From positions 248,001-312,000 of the forward strand of contig NZ_JAHGAW010000002.1 in NCBI RefSeq assembly GCF_018603885.1: a stretch of 64,000 nucleotides of DNA. The letters run 5' to 3'. Under the pieces are notes generated by a model. That model saw only the letters and a list, made by a program, of their open reading frames with translations, was not told the DNA's origin and searched no databases. Shown here one piece after another: positions 8,663-18,201 of the stretch (positions are counted from its first letter, which is position 1; each line of letters opens with the position of its first letter). Made by a program: the position numbers and the translations under genes. The DNA is from Sphingobium nicotianae (lineage in GTDB: Bacteria > Pseudomonadota > Alphaproteobacteria > Sphingomonadales > Sphingomonadaceae).

Positions 8663-10021
8663 ATGGCCGCAGGATATGTCCCGGGTGGACAGGCAGGGGT
8701 GAATGGGCGGCCGGCGCGCGGCGCAGGGCTGGCATTCGGGATCGTCACCTGCCTCTTTTTCGCATGGGGCTTCATCACCGCGCTGAACGATCCGCTCGTC
8801 GCGGCGGTGAAGGGCATCTTCACGCTCTCCCGGCTCGAGGCGCAGCTCGTCGCCTTCGCTTTCTTCCTCGCCTATGGGCTCATTTCCTTCCCGGCGGCGG
8901 GGTTGATTACGCGCCTGCGGCCGATGGGCGCGATCCTCTGCGCGCTGGCCATGATGGTCGCCGGCTGTCTCACCATGTTGCTCGCGGCCAATGTCGAGAT
9001 TTTCCCGCTCGTGCTGGTCGGCTTGTTCATCCTGGCGAGCGGCATCACCATTCTCCAGGTCGCCGCCAATCCGCTGGTCGCGGCGCTGGGTGACCCAAAG
9101 CTCAGCCATTTCCGCCTCACGCTGAGCCAGACCTTCAATTCCTTCGCGACCTTCCTCGCGCCGATCCTGGGTGCGCATCTCTTCCTCAAGGGGCTGGAGG
9201 TGCAGGAGGGCACGGTCGTCACCAATCTTGTCCGGGCCAAGGCGCTGGGCGGCATCGATACCGCCTATCTCATGCTCTGCGGGCTGCTCGTCGCGCTCGC
9301 CGTCTTCATGTTTCTCTGCCGGGGCGTCGTGAATGCGGCCCTGCCGCCGCCAAAGGCGGACCGAGTCGGGCCGGCGGGGCTGCTGCGCGAGGCGCTGGCG
9401 TCGCGCTGGGCACTGTTCGGTGCGTTCACCATGTTCCTCTATGTGGGGGCGGAAGTCGCGATCGGTACGCAGATGACCGCCTTCCTCAACGATCCGGCAA
9501 TCTGGGGCCGATCGGACGCCGCCTTCTCCGTGCCCCTGCTCGGGCAGGTCATGGCAAGCGACGGCATTCTCGGCGTGTCGGTTGAGGAAGCCGGCAAGGC
9601 GGTCGGCTTCTATTGGGGCGGCGCCATGGTCGGCCGTGCGATCGGCTCGCTGCTGCTCTCGCGCTTCCGGGCTGAGCAGTTGCTCGCCATCTTTGCCAGT
9701 CTGGCGGCGCTCGCTTGCGTCTATGTCGCCTGTGTTGGCGGCGTGAGCAGCGGCTTCGTCGCGCTTGCGATCGGCCTGTTCAACTCCATCATGTTTCCGG
9801 TGATCTTCACCCTCACACTCGCCCGCTCCGACGCGCGCGAAGAGGCGATTTCCGGCCTGCTTTGTACCGCGATCGTCGGTGGCGCTTTCGTTCCCCTGCT
9901 GGTAGGGCAGGTCTCCGAATGGACAAGCTATCATGCCGCATTGGCTGTCCCTGCGGTCTGCTATCTTTTGATCTGCTTCTTCGCCCTGCGCGCCGGGCAG
10001 GCGGCTCGCAGCGGATCATGA
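8663..10021 (+). CDS. FucP-type sugar:proton symporter (MFS)
   Basis: The 452-residue protein has about 12 membrane segments. It carries the family pattern FFAWGFITALNDPL near the first segment and AANPLVAALG plus LTLSQTFNSFATFLAPILG in the middle, which are hallmarks of the FucP/GluP branch of the major facilitator superfamily. Members import L-fucose, galactose, glucose or N-acetylglucosamine with protons. The ATG at 8663 is used because AGGGGAGG at 8646-8653 precedes it. A perfect palindromic operator candidate lies upstream, so it is probably under control of the adjacent LacI protein. It would import the sugar freed by the sulfatases and the GH3 enzyme encoded next. Exact substrate unknown. 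Confidence 0.93.
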   Translation: MAAGYVPGGQAGVNGRPARGAGLAFGIVTCLFFAWGFITALNDPLVAAVKGIFTLSRLEAQLVAFAFFLAYGLISFPAAGLITRLRPMGAILCALAMMVAGCLTMLLAANVEIFPLVLVGLFILASGITILQVAANPLVAALGDPKLSHFRLTLSQTFNSFATFLAPILGAHLFLKGLEVQEGTVVTNLVRAKALGGIDTAYLMLCGLLVALAVFMFLCRGVVNAALPPPKADRVGPAGLLREALASRWALFGAFTMFLYVGAEVAIGTQMTAFLNDPAIWGRSDAAFSVPLLGQVMASDGILGVSVEEAGKAVGFYWGGAMVGRAIGSLLLSRFRAEQLLAIFASLAALACVYVACVGGVSSGFVALAIGLFNSIMFPVIFTLTLARSDAREEAISGLLCTAIVGGAFVPLLVGQVSEWTSYHAALAVPAVCYLLICFFALRAGQAARSGS

Positions 10022-10110
10022 CGGGCACTTTTCCCATGACCGGCACGGCCACGCGCAGAGAAAGACTGTGTTCGTCGAGGTCGACACGGCTTCCATCCAA
10101 CGGGTTCGAA

Positions 10111-12018
10111 ATGCGCATCGTCTCTTTGGCACTCATGGGCTGCCTCGCGTCGCAGGCTCTCCCCGCCACGGCTCAAGCAGAGGCTGAGACCAAGACGTTC
10201 CGCGACCTCAATCATAATGGGCGCCTCGATCCCTATGAGGATAAGCGGCTGACTGACGAAGTGCGCGTCGATGATCTGCTCAAGCGCATGACGATTGAAG
10301 AGAAGGTCGGCACGATGATGCATGCCACGCTGCCCTCGCGCGATCCGCTAGGGCATGACGGCGATCATTATGATGCCAAGGAAAGCGCCCGGCTGATTGG
10401 TGAGGCAAAGGTGACGAGCTTCATCACGCGCCTTGCGGTCGCACCCGATCAAATGGCGCGAGAGAATAATGCCGTGCAGCGCATCGCCGAGGGCACGCGC
10501 TTGGGCATCCCGCTTACGCTCAGCAGCGACCCGCGCAATCATTTCCAGGCAGTTTTCGGCGCGAGCACGAAGGGTGGCGGCTTCTCTCTCTGGCCCGAGA
10601 CACTGGGGCTTGCGGCGATTGGCGACCTGTCGCTGGTGCGACGCTTCGGTGAGATCGCACGCCGGGAGTATCGGGCAACGGGCATCCACATGGCGCTCTC
10701 GCCGCAGGCGGATCTCGCCACCGAACCGCGCTGGCCGCGCACCACGGCGACCTTCGGCTCCGATCCAAAGGCGGTCTCTCGTCTCGTCGGTGCCTATATC
10801 GAAGGCTTTCAAGGGAGCAGGACGGGCCTGACTCGGAATGGCGTCGCGGCGGTCGTCAAACACTGGGTTGGCTATGGTGCTCAGCCGGAAGGATTTGACG
10901 GGCATAACTATTATGGCCGCGTCGCCCGGCTCGACAATGCGAGCTTCGCCCAGCATGTCTCGGCCTTTGACGATGCGCTGGCCTTCCGCACAGCCGGCGT
11001 GATGCCGACCTATCCAGTCATCGAGGGCGTGACCCTCGATGGCAGGCCGCTCGAGCCAGTCGGCGCGGGTTTCAACCATCAGTTGCTGACCGATCTCCTG
11101 CGCGACAAGAAAGGCTATCGCGGACTCATCCTCTCCGATTGGGCCATCACCAACGACTGTCCGACCAGTTGCAGCGCGCCGGCCAGGGGGAAACCGCAAG
11201 GCATTGACGCGATCGCGATGCCATGGGGCGTCGAGGCGATGTCCAAGGAGGATCGGTTCGCGAAGGGCGTGAACGCGGGCATCGACCAATTCGGCGGCGT
11301 GGCGGACAGCGCGATCCTGCTCGCCGCGTACAGGGCAGGCAAGATATCGCTCACCCACATCAACGCTTCGGTGCGGCGTGTGCTGATGATCAAATTCCAG
11401 CTTGGACTGTTCGACAATCCCTATGTCGACGAAGCAGCTGCGCTGAAGATTGTGAATGATCCGGATACGCACGCTGAAGCTGCCAAGGCCCAGCGGCGGG
11501 CGCAGATAGTACTCGAGAATAAGGGCGGCTTTCTACCCGTAGCGGCCGGCCGCAAGGTCTGGCTTTACAAAGTCGATCCGGCCGATGCCCGTGCGCATGG
11601 CTTCACCGTGGTTGAGGATTTAGCACTGGCCGATCTCGCGATTTTGCGCGTCGATGCGCCGTTCGAGATGCTGCACCCCTATCATTTTTTCGGTAGCCGA
11701 CAGAATGAGGGCCGACTGGACTTCCAGGACGGGCAGGCGGACTATGAGGCGATAAAGCGGGCTTCCGCAGCAGTTCCGACTGCTGTCGCGATAAACCTGG
11801 ACCGCCCGGCGATCCTCACCAACATCCGCGACAAGGTGCAGCTTTTGATTGCGACCTTCGGCGCCAGTGATGCTGCGATACTTGATGTCATCGTCGGTAA
11901 CACGCGGGCGGAGGGCAAGCTTCCGTTCGAGCTGCCTTCCGGCATGGCCGCACTGGAGAAGCAGGACCCGGCAGTGCCTGACGATAGCGAAGCGCCGCTC
12001 TATTCGAAGGGGCACTGA
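10111..12018 (+). CDS. Secreted GH3 glycoside hydrolase (beta-glucosidase-like)
   Basis: The 635-residue product has a signal peptide (MRIVSLALMGCLASQALPA). A short acidic segment, DLNHNGRLDPYED, which looks like an EF-hand calcium loop, comes next, and then a GH3 barrel. KHWVGYGA and GYRGLILSDWAITND carry the substrate-binding Lys-His and the nucleophile Asp of the family. The C-terminal domain ends with KLPFELP, the common GH3 end. An in-frame ATG at 10018 overlaps the permease stop (ATGA) and would add 31 residues. The ATG at 10111 is preferred because a clean signal peptide begins there. It probably acts on oligosaccharides in the periplasm. GH3 members include glucosidases, xylosidases and N-acetylhexosaminidases, so the sugar is open. 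Confidence 0.9.
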   Translation: MRIVSLALMGCLASQALPATAQAEAETKTFRDLNHNGRLDPYEDKRLTDEVRVDDLLKRMTIEEKVGTMMHATLPSRDPLGHDGDHYDAKESARLIGEAKVTSFITRLAVAPDQMARENNAVQRIAEGTRLGIPLTLSSDPRNHFQAVFGASTKGGGFSLWPETLGLAAIGDLSLVRRFGEIARREYRATGIHMALSPQADLATEPRWPRTTATFGSDPKAVSRLVGAYIEGFQGSRTGLTRNGVAAVVKHWVGYGAQPEGFDGHNYYGRVARLDNASFAQHVSAFDDALAFRTAGVMPTYPVIEGVTLDGRPLEPVGAGFNHQLLTDLLRDKKGYRGLILSDWAITNDCPTSCSAPARGKPQGIDAIAMPWGVEAMSKEDRFAKGVNAGIDQFGGVADSAILLAAYRAGKISLTHINASVRRVLMIKFQLGLFDNPYVDEAAALKIVNDPDTHAEAAKAQRRAQIVLENKGGFLPVAAGRKVWLYKVDPADARAHGFTVVEDLALADLAILRVDAPFEMLHPYHFFGSRQNEGRLDFQDGQADYEAIKRASAAVPTAVAINLDRPAILTNIRDKVQLLIATFGASDAAILDVIVGNTRAEGKLPFELPSGMAALEKQDPAVPDDSEAPLYSKGH

Positions 12019-12404
12019 TCAGGAACTCCCGCCCTGATGTCGGACATTAGTGATCGAATTGAGCCCGCCCGATAGCGGCCGTTCATTCAGGTGAAGTTGG
12101 AAGGCCGGCGTCGGCCTAATTTTGGATACTCATCCTGTCGAGGCGAGGCCTGTCACCAGTCATGCGTTTATAAGGCACATTAAGAAGCGACTTCCGTCGA
12201 CGGGCAAATGTGTCTTTGATGGCGACGTTAAGAAATTTTACCGCGTCGCTTTGGGTGAGTGCCCTTCAACCAGAGGCGCGCTGACCTAGCCTGCTACAAA
12301 AGCTGGCGCAGAAAGACGCAAAATTACACCCACCCATTGCTCTTGGCTCGCCATAGCCAAGGATGAATCCGAATTAAGCTCTCGATCGAAATTACGGCCG
12401 ATTT
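12019..12404. other. Intergenic region without a recognisable gene
   Basis: This 386-base stretch lies between the convergent GH3 and sulfatase genes. Apart from a terminator-like hairpin at 12102-12123 no coding pattern, repeat or RNA was recognised. Confidence 0.6.
12102..12123 (+). terminator. Rho-independent terminator candidate after GH3 gene
   Basis: AGGCCG pairs with CGGCCT around a GCGT loop and is followed by AATTTT. It lies 84 bases after the GH3 stop. Confidence 0.5.
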
Positions 12405-13862
12405 TCAGTGGGCATCAACACCCTTAGGCCTCTTGGCGCCGTAATGGTCTGCCGTATTCGAGGCGTCATATCCGCTTGTCGCGGACCTAGAATCGATGGG
12501 CAACATCTGCCTGTCCCACGCGTCATAGGCGGCTTTCACTTGCGCCATCTTTTCGGGCAGGCGATCCTTCATATTAGCGCGTTCCAGCGGATCATCGACC
12601 ACGTTGAACAGGAAGCTGTTCTCCAGGATCTTGAGATATTTCCAGTCGCCAACGCGGCAGGCCTGCTGGTCCAGATGCTTGTAGCGCCAGCAGAGCGTGC
12701 GCTCAGCCTGGCTTGACGGATCGGCGAGGTGCGGCAGCAAATTGATGGCGTCGCTCGGATAGGCGGGATCCGGCGCGCCTCCTGCGGCGGCCAGAAGCGT
12801 GGGCAGCCAGTCCATCGAGATCATCACCTGATCGCTGACCGTTCCGACTTTCACGAAGGCCGGCCAGCGCACGATCGCCGGAACGCGCAGACCGCCTTCC
12901 AGCAGCTCGGTCTTGCGCCCCGTAAACGGCCAGGTGTCCGAATAGCGCTCGCCGCCATTGTCGCTGGTGAAGACGACGATCGTGTCGTCGGCAATGCCCA
13001 GATCGTCGAGCCGCGCGAGGATGCGCCCCACCTGCATGTCGAGCCGCGTCACCATCTGCGCGTAGATGCGCTGCGAGCCGCCGTCATAATGCATGAGCGC
13101 GGCCGGCTTGCCGTTCGCGTCGAGCCGGGTCGCCTCGGCTTCGTCGGCCGGCCCTTCCCATGGCCAGTGCGGCGCATTGACGTGCAGTGAGAGGAAGAAG
13201 GGCTGCTCGCCTTTGGCATAATCGGTGATCGCATCGAGCGCGCGCTCGGCCAGCAGGTCGGTCAGATAGCCCTTCTGATGGACTTCCCGATCATCGTCCC
13301 ACAGGTCGTGCCGGCCGGCAAATTCGTGGGTGAAATAATCGACGCCACCGCCGCGAAAGCCCCAGAAGTGATCGTAGCCGCTCTTGAGCGGGCCATAGTT
13401 TGGAAGTTGGCCCAGATGCCACTTGCCGATGAGCGTCGTGCCATAACCGAGCTTGCGGAGAAGCGAGGGCATGGTGGGGTGAGCGGGTGGCAAACCGATG
13501 TCGCGCGCGCCAAGCGGCTCCTCGAGACCGATGGGCAGGCGATTCTGATATCGGCCGGTGATGAGGCCGGTACGTGTCGCCGAGCAGACGGCGGAGTTTG
13601 CATAGCCCTGAAGAAAGCGCAGGCCATCGCGCGCGAGGCTGTCGATCGCGGGCGTCTCATAGTCGCGGCGACCATAGCAGGAAAGATCAGCATACCCCAT
13701 GTCATCGGCCATGATGAACAGGATGTTAGGTTGCTTGCGCGTCCGCCCTGCAGGCCTCTTCGTAGCCGGCCTGGCGGCGGCTGCCCTTCCGAGGAGACTG
13801 GTGCCGGCAAGGCCGATCGACTGGCCGAGCAGTCGGCGACGGGAAACGACATTTTCAGACAT
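12405..13862 (-). CDS. Type I sulfatase with CSATR active-site motif, Tat signal
   Basis: The 485-residue protein starts MSENVVSRRRLLGQSIGLAG, a twin-arginine signal. NILFIMADDMGYADL gives the metal site, GKWHLG is the second signature, and SDNGGERYSDTWP lies near the C-terminal metal ligands. The formylglycine motif is CSATR (Cys about residue 93), which differs from the CxPSR of the other copies in this window; Ala and Thr at these positions occur in some sulfatase subfamilies. The ATG at 13862 follows GGAGAG. A truncated formylglycine-generating enzyme gene lies directly upstream on the same strand, so the two probably once formed an operon. It is related to arylsulfatase A-like enzymes of glycan loci. 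Confidence 0.92.
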   Translation of the reverse strand: MSENVVSRRRLLGQSIGLAGTSLLGRAAAARPATKRPAGRTRKQPNILFIMADDMGYADLSCYGRRDYETPAIDSLARDGLRFLQGYANSAVCSATRTGLITGRYQNRLPIGLEEPLGARDIGLPPAHPTMPSLLRKLGYGTTLIGKWHLGQLPNYGPLKSGYDHFWGFRGGGVDYFTHEFAGRHDLWDDDREVHQKGYLTDLLAERALDAITDYAKGEQPFFLSLHVNAPHWPWEGPADEAEATRLDANGKPAALMHYDGGSQRIYAQMVTRLDMQVGRILARLDDLGIADDTIVVFTSDNGGERYSDTWPFTGRKTELLEGGLRVPAIVRWPAFVKVGTVSDQVMISMDWLPTLLAAAGGAPDPAYPSDAINLLPHLADPSSQAERTLCWRYKHLDQQACRVGDWKYLKILENSFLFNVVDDPLERANMKDRLPEKMAQVKAAYDAWDRQMLPIDSRSATSGYDASNTADHYGAKRPKGVDAH

Positions 13863-13950
13863 AAATCTCTCCAATTCTATGGCGCCGTCGCATCGACGTC
13901 TTCATACTTGACCTCGGGAACGTCGCCTGAGACCCTGCTCATAAGATAGA

Positions 13951-14190
13951 TCAATCGGTTCCGTCAGCGGCGCATCTGAAGCCGATGTGAGACGTCGACG
14001 TGTCGATGGTCTGCGGGTAGCGGGCGGCCGGACGATATCGCTGGCAACAATTCTCTGCGCACAGATGGGAACCACCCTTCAGGACTTTTCGGCCGAAATT
14101 GACGGCCGGCCCGTCGGCTTCGCGGCTCTCTTCCTCTTTCACGCCGCGAGGATTGCTGACCACGCAACAGCTATTGGGCAGATCATCGCA
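13951..14190 (-). pseudogene. Formylglycine-generating enzyme, C-terminal remnant
   Basis: The last 75 or so codons match the end of the intact enzyme at 4840-5808. Shared parts are [25 protein letters not shown] and THIGFRC, given here with the local substitutions. Both catalytic cysteines survive. Upstream of about 14190 the reading frame runs on to 14286, but that part has no similarity to the family, so the first three quarters of the gene are missing. The break lies at the edge of the mobile-DNA region that follows. The fragment could not fold into a full enzyme. It sits upstream of, and in line with, the sulfatase at 12405-13862. Confidence 0.85.
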
Positions 14191-14374
14191 CCGGGGCACA
14201 GGTGATAGTATTTTAGAGATCGCTACCTCAAACTTTCTTGGGTTCACACCGTACGGCCGGACCGACAAGATGGTGATCGTCCCCATCGCTTGATCAGCAA
14301 CGAGAAGCGTGTGGGACTGTCAGGAGAGGATTTGATGGACAGCTTTGACGCGCTCGCCCATCCGTTGATCGCGG

Positions 14375-17365
14375 ATGTTCAATGGGCCGCATGATCCTTG
14401 CTCTGCCGTTCAGGCAGCTAGCTACGATGTCAGTCGCCTGTCTCGGGCTGTTCATCCAGTCAGGTTGTGCCCCCGAAAACAAAAGTTCCGGCGCTGCAAG
14501 CGCGGACTGGAACCGTCCCAGTGGGGCGGGGCGATCGCCAAAGAACTCGGCCTTGAAGGAAAGGTCGACGCCGAAACATTCGAGGCGCTGCTCGCCGGCC
14601 AAGTGGGTGACCAGCAGCTCGGGCGTCACCGCAGGGATGGTCGCATCGAGCATCATCCCGGCTGGGACTTTGCCGTGAATGCGCCCAAGTCGGTGTCGAT
14701 CATGGCATTGGTGGCGGGCGATGACCGTATCCTCGTCGCCCATGAAAAGGCGGTCGGGATTGCGCTCGATTATCTCGAGGAGCATGCCACGTTGCGGCAC
14801 CGGATGGACGGCGAGGTCCGGTACGAGACGACAGCCAGGCTTCTTTTCGCGCGCTTTACGGAGCATGCCTCCCGCGAGCTCGACCCCCATCTTCACACCC
14901 ATGTGGTCGTCATGAACATGACCAACCGCATGGACGGTGATCCCATGGCCAGCCTTGAGACCCGCGCCATGTTTGCCGAACAGATGGTCGCCGGCCAGGT
15001 CTACCGGAACGAACTCGCCCATCAGCTGCGGGAAGTTGGCTATGAGATCGCGTTCGACCCCCGCTCAGGGTTGTTCGAGATCGAAGGCGTGCCTCGCGCG
15101 CTCATCATGGCCATGTCGCAGCGCGCCGAGCAGATCGAGGCCCATGCGAAAGACCATGGGCTTACCGGACAGGCAGCGCGCCGCGTTTCTTTCTACGAGA
15201 CACGCGGCCCCAAACGGAAGGCGAGCCTCGAGACGCTCCACCACCAATGGGAGCAACGCCTGGGTGCGCATCGGGAAGCCGTCGCGGCCGTCAGGGCCGG
15301 TGCGGGCGAGCGCGGTGAAGAGACCCTCCATGCTGACGCCGCGACATCGGCCCGCGCCATGCTGTTCGGCGTGCGCCAGGAGGAGGGGCGCGAGGCAGTC
15401 AACAATCTTGGTCGGCTGCTGGCCCGAGCACTGGCCTCCCATGTGGGTGAGGTTCGGCTGGAGGATGTGATACCTCTGGCGCAGGTGCATGAAGCGCAGC
15501 GAAAGCTGCTCGAGACGAGGCATCCAACCGGTGAGGGCACGCACATCAGGGGGCGGACATCGCGGCGGACCGCGCGGCTCGAACTGGCGCTATCAGATCA
15601 TCTGTCTCTTGCCCTGGGAGACGCTGCGCCAATCGCGACGGCCGAGCACCTCAAGGCGGTAAGCGCTGCCCATGGTCTGAACTCTGCGCAGGAGGCGGCA
15701 CTCCTTCATATCGGTACGACCGACAATCGGGTGGTGGCTGTGCACGGCGTCGCCGGCGCGGGGAAATCGACCTTGGTCCGTGCTCTCAATGAGGCGGCTG
15801 ACCAGAATACGGTCCTGATCGCGCTCGCCCCGACCTCGTCGGCCGCCACCAATCTCGGGGCAAGCGCGAAGATCGAATCCCGCACGGTCGCCTCCCTCGT
15901 CGCGAGTGGTGGTCGGACCCTCGACGATCGCCATGTGCTGGTGCTCGATGAAGCCGGCCAGCTCGGCAATCGCCAGGCGCTGCGCGTGCTGGAAATCAGC
16001 CGGACTACTGGCGCGCGGCTCATTCTCCTGGGCGATAATCGTCAGACAGGCGCGATCGAGCAGGGCAAAGCCTTCTGGCTGATGCAGCGCCTCGGTCTTT
16101 CACGTGCGGAGCTCACCGAGTCCGTCCGGCAAGAGACCCGCGCAATGAAGGCGGCCGTCACGCAGGCGCGCCTTCACAACTATGCCGGCTCTCTGGAAAA
16201 TCTGGACAAGGTGACGAGCGGGGAGGGTGCGGACAAGCTCGCCGAGAGCCTGGTCGCCGAGTGGACTCGCCTCAAGCCGGAGAACCGGGCGAACACCAAC
16301 ATCCTCGTCCTGGAGAATGCGACACGCCTCATTGTGAACATGAAGGTGCGTGAGGCGCTGAAGACCGAGGGCGCGGTTGCGGCAGAGGAGGCGCGGCTGA
16401 CTGTGTTGACCCCGACGGGCATGAGCGACCAGGAGAAGCAGATCGCGCGCTTCTACTCGGGCGGTCAGGTCCTGGTCTTCGCCCGCGACAATGTCGGTCT
16501 TGGTATCGCGCGCGACAGCGAATATCGCGTGCTCGGGGTCACCGTAAACGAGCGAGGCCGGCAGATGGTCCGCATCGTCGATGAGCATGGCCGACGGATC
16601 GACTGGGATCCGCGGCTCGGTCGCGCGTCCCGGGTCAATGTCTTCCGTAGCGAGGAACGCGACCTTGCCGCCGGCGACCGTGTCCAGTGGCGCCTCGTCA
16701 ATCATGATCTCGACATCCGCAATGCCGATCGCGGCACCGTCGAGGCGCTCGAAGGCGCGAACGCGACCATCCGGTGGGACCGGGACGGACGGATACAGAA
16801 GGTCGACCTGTCGACCTACAAGAACTGGGATCACGGCTATGCCGAGACCGTCTTCTCGGCCCAGTCCAAGACCTATGACCGCGTCTATGTACTGGCGCCG
16901 ACCAATTCGCCCCTGGTGACCGGCCAGAACTACTACACTGCGATTACAAGGGCGCGCTTTGGGGTCAAGCTCTGGACCGAGGACGAGAAGCGGCTTGTCG
17001 ACCGGCTGGAACGCCGGTCTGGCGAGAAAAGCTCGGCGCTCGAAGGGCTGGGGCGCCTTGATCGGGAGTCTGTTCGATCGCGCGGTGACCGTCTGCGAGG
17101 GCCGTTGGACAGGTTGCGCGAGCAGCAGCGCAGCGATCGTGCCGAGCGACGGGCGCTGACAGCGCGAAAACCTGATGGCATCGCCGCGCATCTCGCTGGT
17201 CGGGCATACTCGCTTGTGCACGCAACCGATCGCTGGATCGCTTCGCTGACCCGTGGGCCCGGCGCAGTTGAACCTGAAACAGCCCTGACAGCTCACGGAG
17301 ATGCGCCGACACACGCTGCCCGGAATGAAGGAGCGCCGGGTCAAGGCGACGGTCATGATCGCTAG
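14375..17365 (+). CDS. MobF/TrwC-type conjugative relaxase-helicase, altered N-terminus
   Basis: The 996-residue frame contains the relaxase domain from about residue 45 (PSQWGGAIAKELGLEGKV) with the metal-binding histidine cluster FTEHASRELDPHLHTH at 161-176. A superfamily I helicase with Walker A GVAGAGKST at 458-466 and VLVLDEAGQL as Walker B comes next. Such proteins nick and unwind plasmid or ICE DNA for transfer. The catalytic tyrosines expected in the first 30 residues cannot be recognised; residues 1-44 look unrelated to the family, so the 5' end seems replaced or truncated and nicking is probably lost. Where translation starts is therefore uncertain. The next gene overlaps the end of this one. 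Confidence 0.85.
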   Translation: MFNGPHDPCSAVQAASYDVSRLSRAVHPVRLCPRKQKFRRCKRGLEPSQWGGAIAKELGLEGKVDAETFEALLAGQVGDQQLGRHRRDGRIEHHPGWDFAVNAPKSVSIMALVAGDDRILVAHEKAVGIALDYLEEHATLRHRMDGEVRYETTARLLFARFTEHASRELDPHLHTHVVVMNMTNRMDGDPMASLETRAMFAEQMVAGQVYRNELAHQLREVGYEIAFDPRSGLFEIEGVPRALIMAMSQRAEQIEAHAKDHGLTGQAARRVSFYETRGPKRKASLETLHHQWEQRLGAHREAVAAVRAGAGERGEETLHADAATSARAMLFGVRQEEGREAVNNLGRLLARALASHVGEVRLEDVIPLAQVHEAQRKLLETRHPTGEGTHIRGRTSRRTARLELALSDHLSLALGDAAPIATAEHLKAVSAAHGLNSAQEAALLHIGTTDNRVVAVHGVAGAGKSTLVRALNEAADQNTVLIALAPTSSAATNLGASAKIESRTVASLVASGGRTLDDRHVLVLDEAGQLGNRQALRVLEISRTTGARLILLGDNRQTGAIEQGKAFWLMQRLGLSRAELTESVRQETRAMKAAVTQARLHNYAGSLENLDKVTSGEGADKLAESLVAEWTRLKPENRANTNILVLENATRLIVNMKVREALKTEGAVAAEEARLTVLTPTGMSDQEKQIARFYSGGQVLVFARDNVGLGIARDSEYRVLGVTVNERGRQMVRIVDEHGRRIDWDPRLGRASRVNVFRSEERDLAAGDRVQWRLVNHDLDIRNADRGTVEALEGANATIRWDRDGRIQKVDLSTYKNWDHGYAETVFSAQSKTYDRVYVLAPTNSPLVTGQNYYTAITRARFGVKLWTEDEKRLVDRLERRSGEKSSALEGLGRLDRESVRSRGDRLRGPLDRLREQQRSDRAERRALTARKPDGIAAHLAGRAYSLVHATDRWIASLTRGPGAVEPETALTAHGDAPTHAARNEGAPGQGDGHDR

Positions 17366-17873
17366 ACGCTGCATCCCATGCGCCGCATTTGCGCTGGTCG
17401 CTCAGCCGGTCGGAGCCGTCGCTCCTGGCCGACCGGCATCCGGCGAGGCAGAGATCGCCGCCTGCATTCGCCAGGCGGCTTCGAGACGGCCCTGGCTGGA
17501 AAAGACCCTTTGGGGTTTGCGGGATCAGGAAGGCGGCTGGGTTGGGGCGCAGATCCTCAACAGCAACGGCACGCACGATCTGGGACCCATGCAGGTCAAC
17601 AGCTGGTGGGTTGGACGGATAGCTGCGCGGACGGGGCGCGAGCCCGCTCATATTCGCTACTGGCTGACCCATCACCCCTGCTTCAATGTCGACGCAGCGC
17701 GCTGGATCTTCCTCTCAGCACTCGCCGCGACCGGCGACTATTGGCAGGCCGTTGGCCTTTACCACAGTCCGACTGCCTGGCGTCAACGACGGTATGTTCT
17801 CGCTGTCGTCACCAAATTGAAGGGCAGGTTTGGGGCTCGGCTTTTCGCGCAAGATAATGGGCCGGGCAAATGA
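17325..17873 (+). CDS. Lytic transglycosylase-like protein of conjugation/ICE module
   Basis: The product is about 182 residues with an N-terminal signal-like segment (MIARRCIPCAAFALVAQPVGAV) and a small lysozyme-like SLT domain. LRDQEGGWVG offers the catalytic Glu, and NSNGTHDLGPMQVNSWWV matches the substrate-binding strand of VirB1-like enzymes. These open local gaps in peptidoglycan for a conjugation apparatus. Starts at 17301, 17325 and 17355 are all in frame and all lie inside the end of the relaxase gene; 17325 is a compromise, and none has a strong ribosome site. The stop overlaps the next start (ATGA). Confidence 0.82.
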   Translation: MKERRVKATVMIARRCIPCAAFALVAQPVGAVAPGRPASGEAEIAACIRQAASRRPWLEKTLWGLRDQEGGWVGAQILNSNGTHDLGPMQVNSWWVGRIAARTGREPAHIRYWLTHHPCFNVDAARWIFLSALAATGDYWQAVGLYHSPTAWRQRRYVLAVVTKLKGRFGARLFAQDNGPGK

Positions 17874-18148
17874 GCGCCCCGTCCGATCACGTTCCGGAGG
17901 CCCCGTCCCCCGTCACCGCGAAACTGGATCGTGCCCGTATGCTTGAGGAGGCCGGCTCTTTTTCGATGCCGGATGTGCCGGCATTATGCGTCCGCGTTTC
18001 CAAGGCGTGCGCCATGCTCGGCATCGGCAAGACCATGTTCTACGAGCTTGTCGACGCGGGCGAGATTGAGACGCTCAAGATCGGCCGAGCCACGCTCGTG
18101 ACGGTATCGAGCCTGGAGCGGCTGGTGACCAGTCGGCTCGGCAAATGA
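17870..18148 (+). CDS. Excisionase-like HTH DNA-binding protein
   Basis: The 92-residue protein has a MerR/excisionase-type helix-turn-helix at residues 42-90: VRVSKACAMLGIGKTMFYEL, then an EIETLKIGRATLV wing and a final helix. This is the pattern of small HTH_17 proteins that act as recombination directionality factors. It overlaps the transglycosylase stop by ATGA and lies convergent to the integrase gene 53 bases away. This position fits control of excision of the element, but a plain transcription factor is also possible. Confidence 0.82.
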   Translation: MSAPSDHVPEAPSPVTAKLDRARMLEEAGSFSMPDVPALCVRVSKACAMLGIGKTMFYELVDAGEIETLKIGRATLVTVSSLERLVTSRLGK

Positions 18149-18201
18149 GGCTTGGACCCGTTGGGGCAAAGACAGTCCGCCTGGGCAACCCATGCCGACC
18201 C

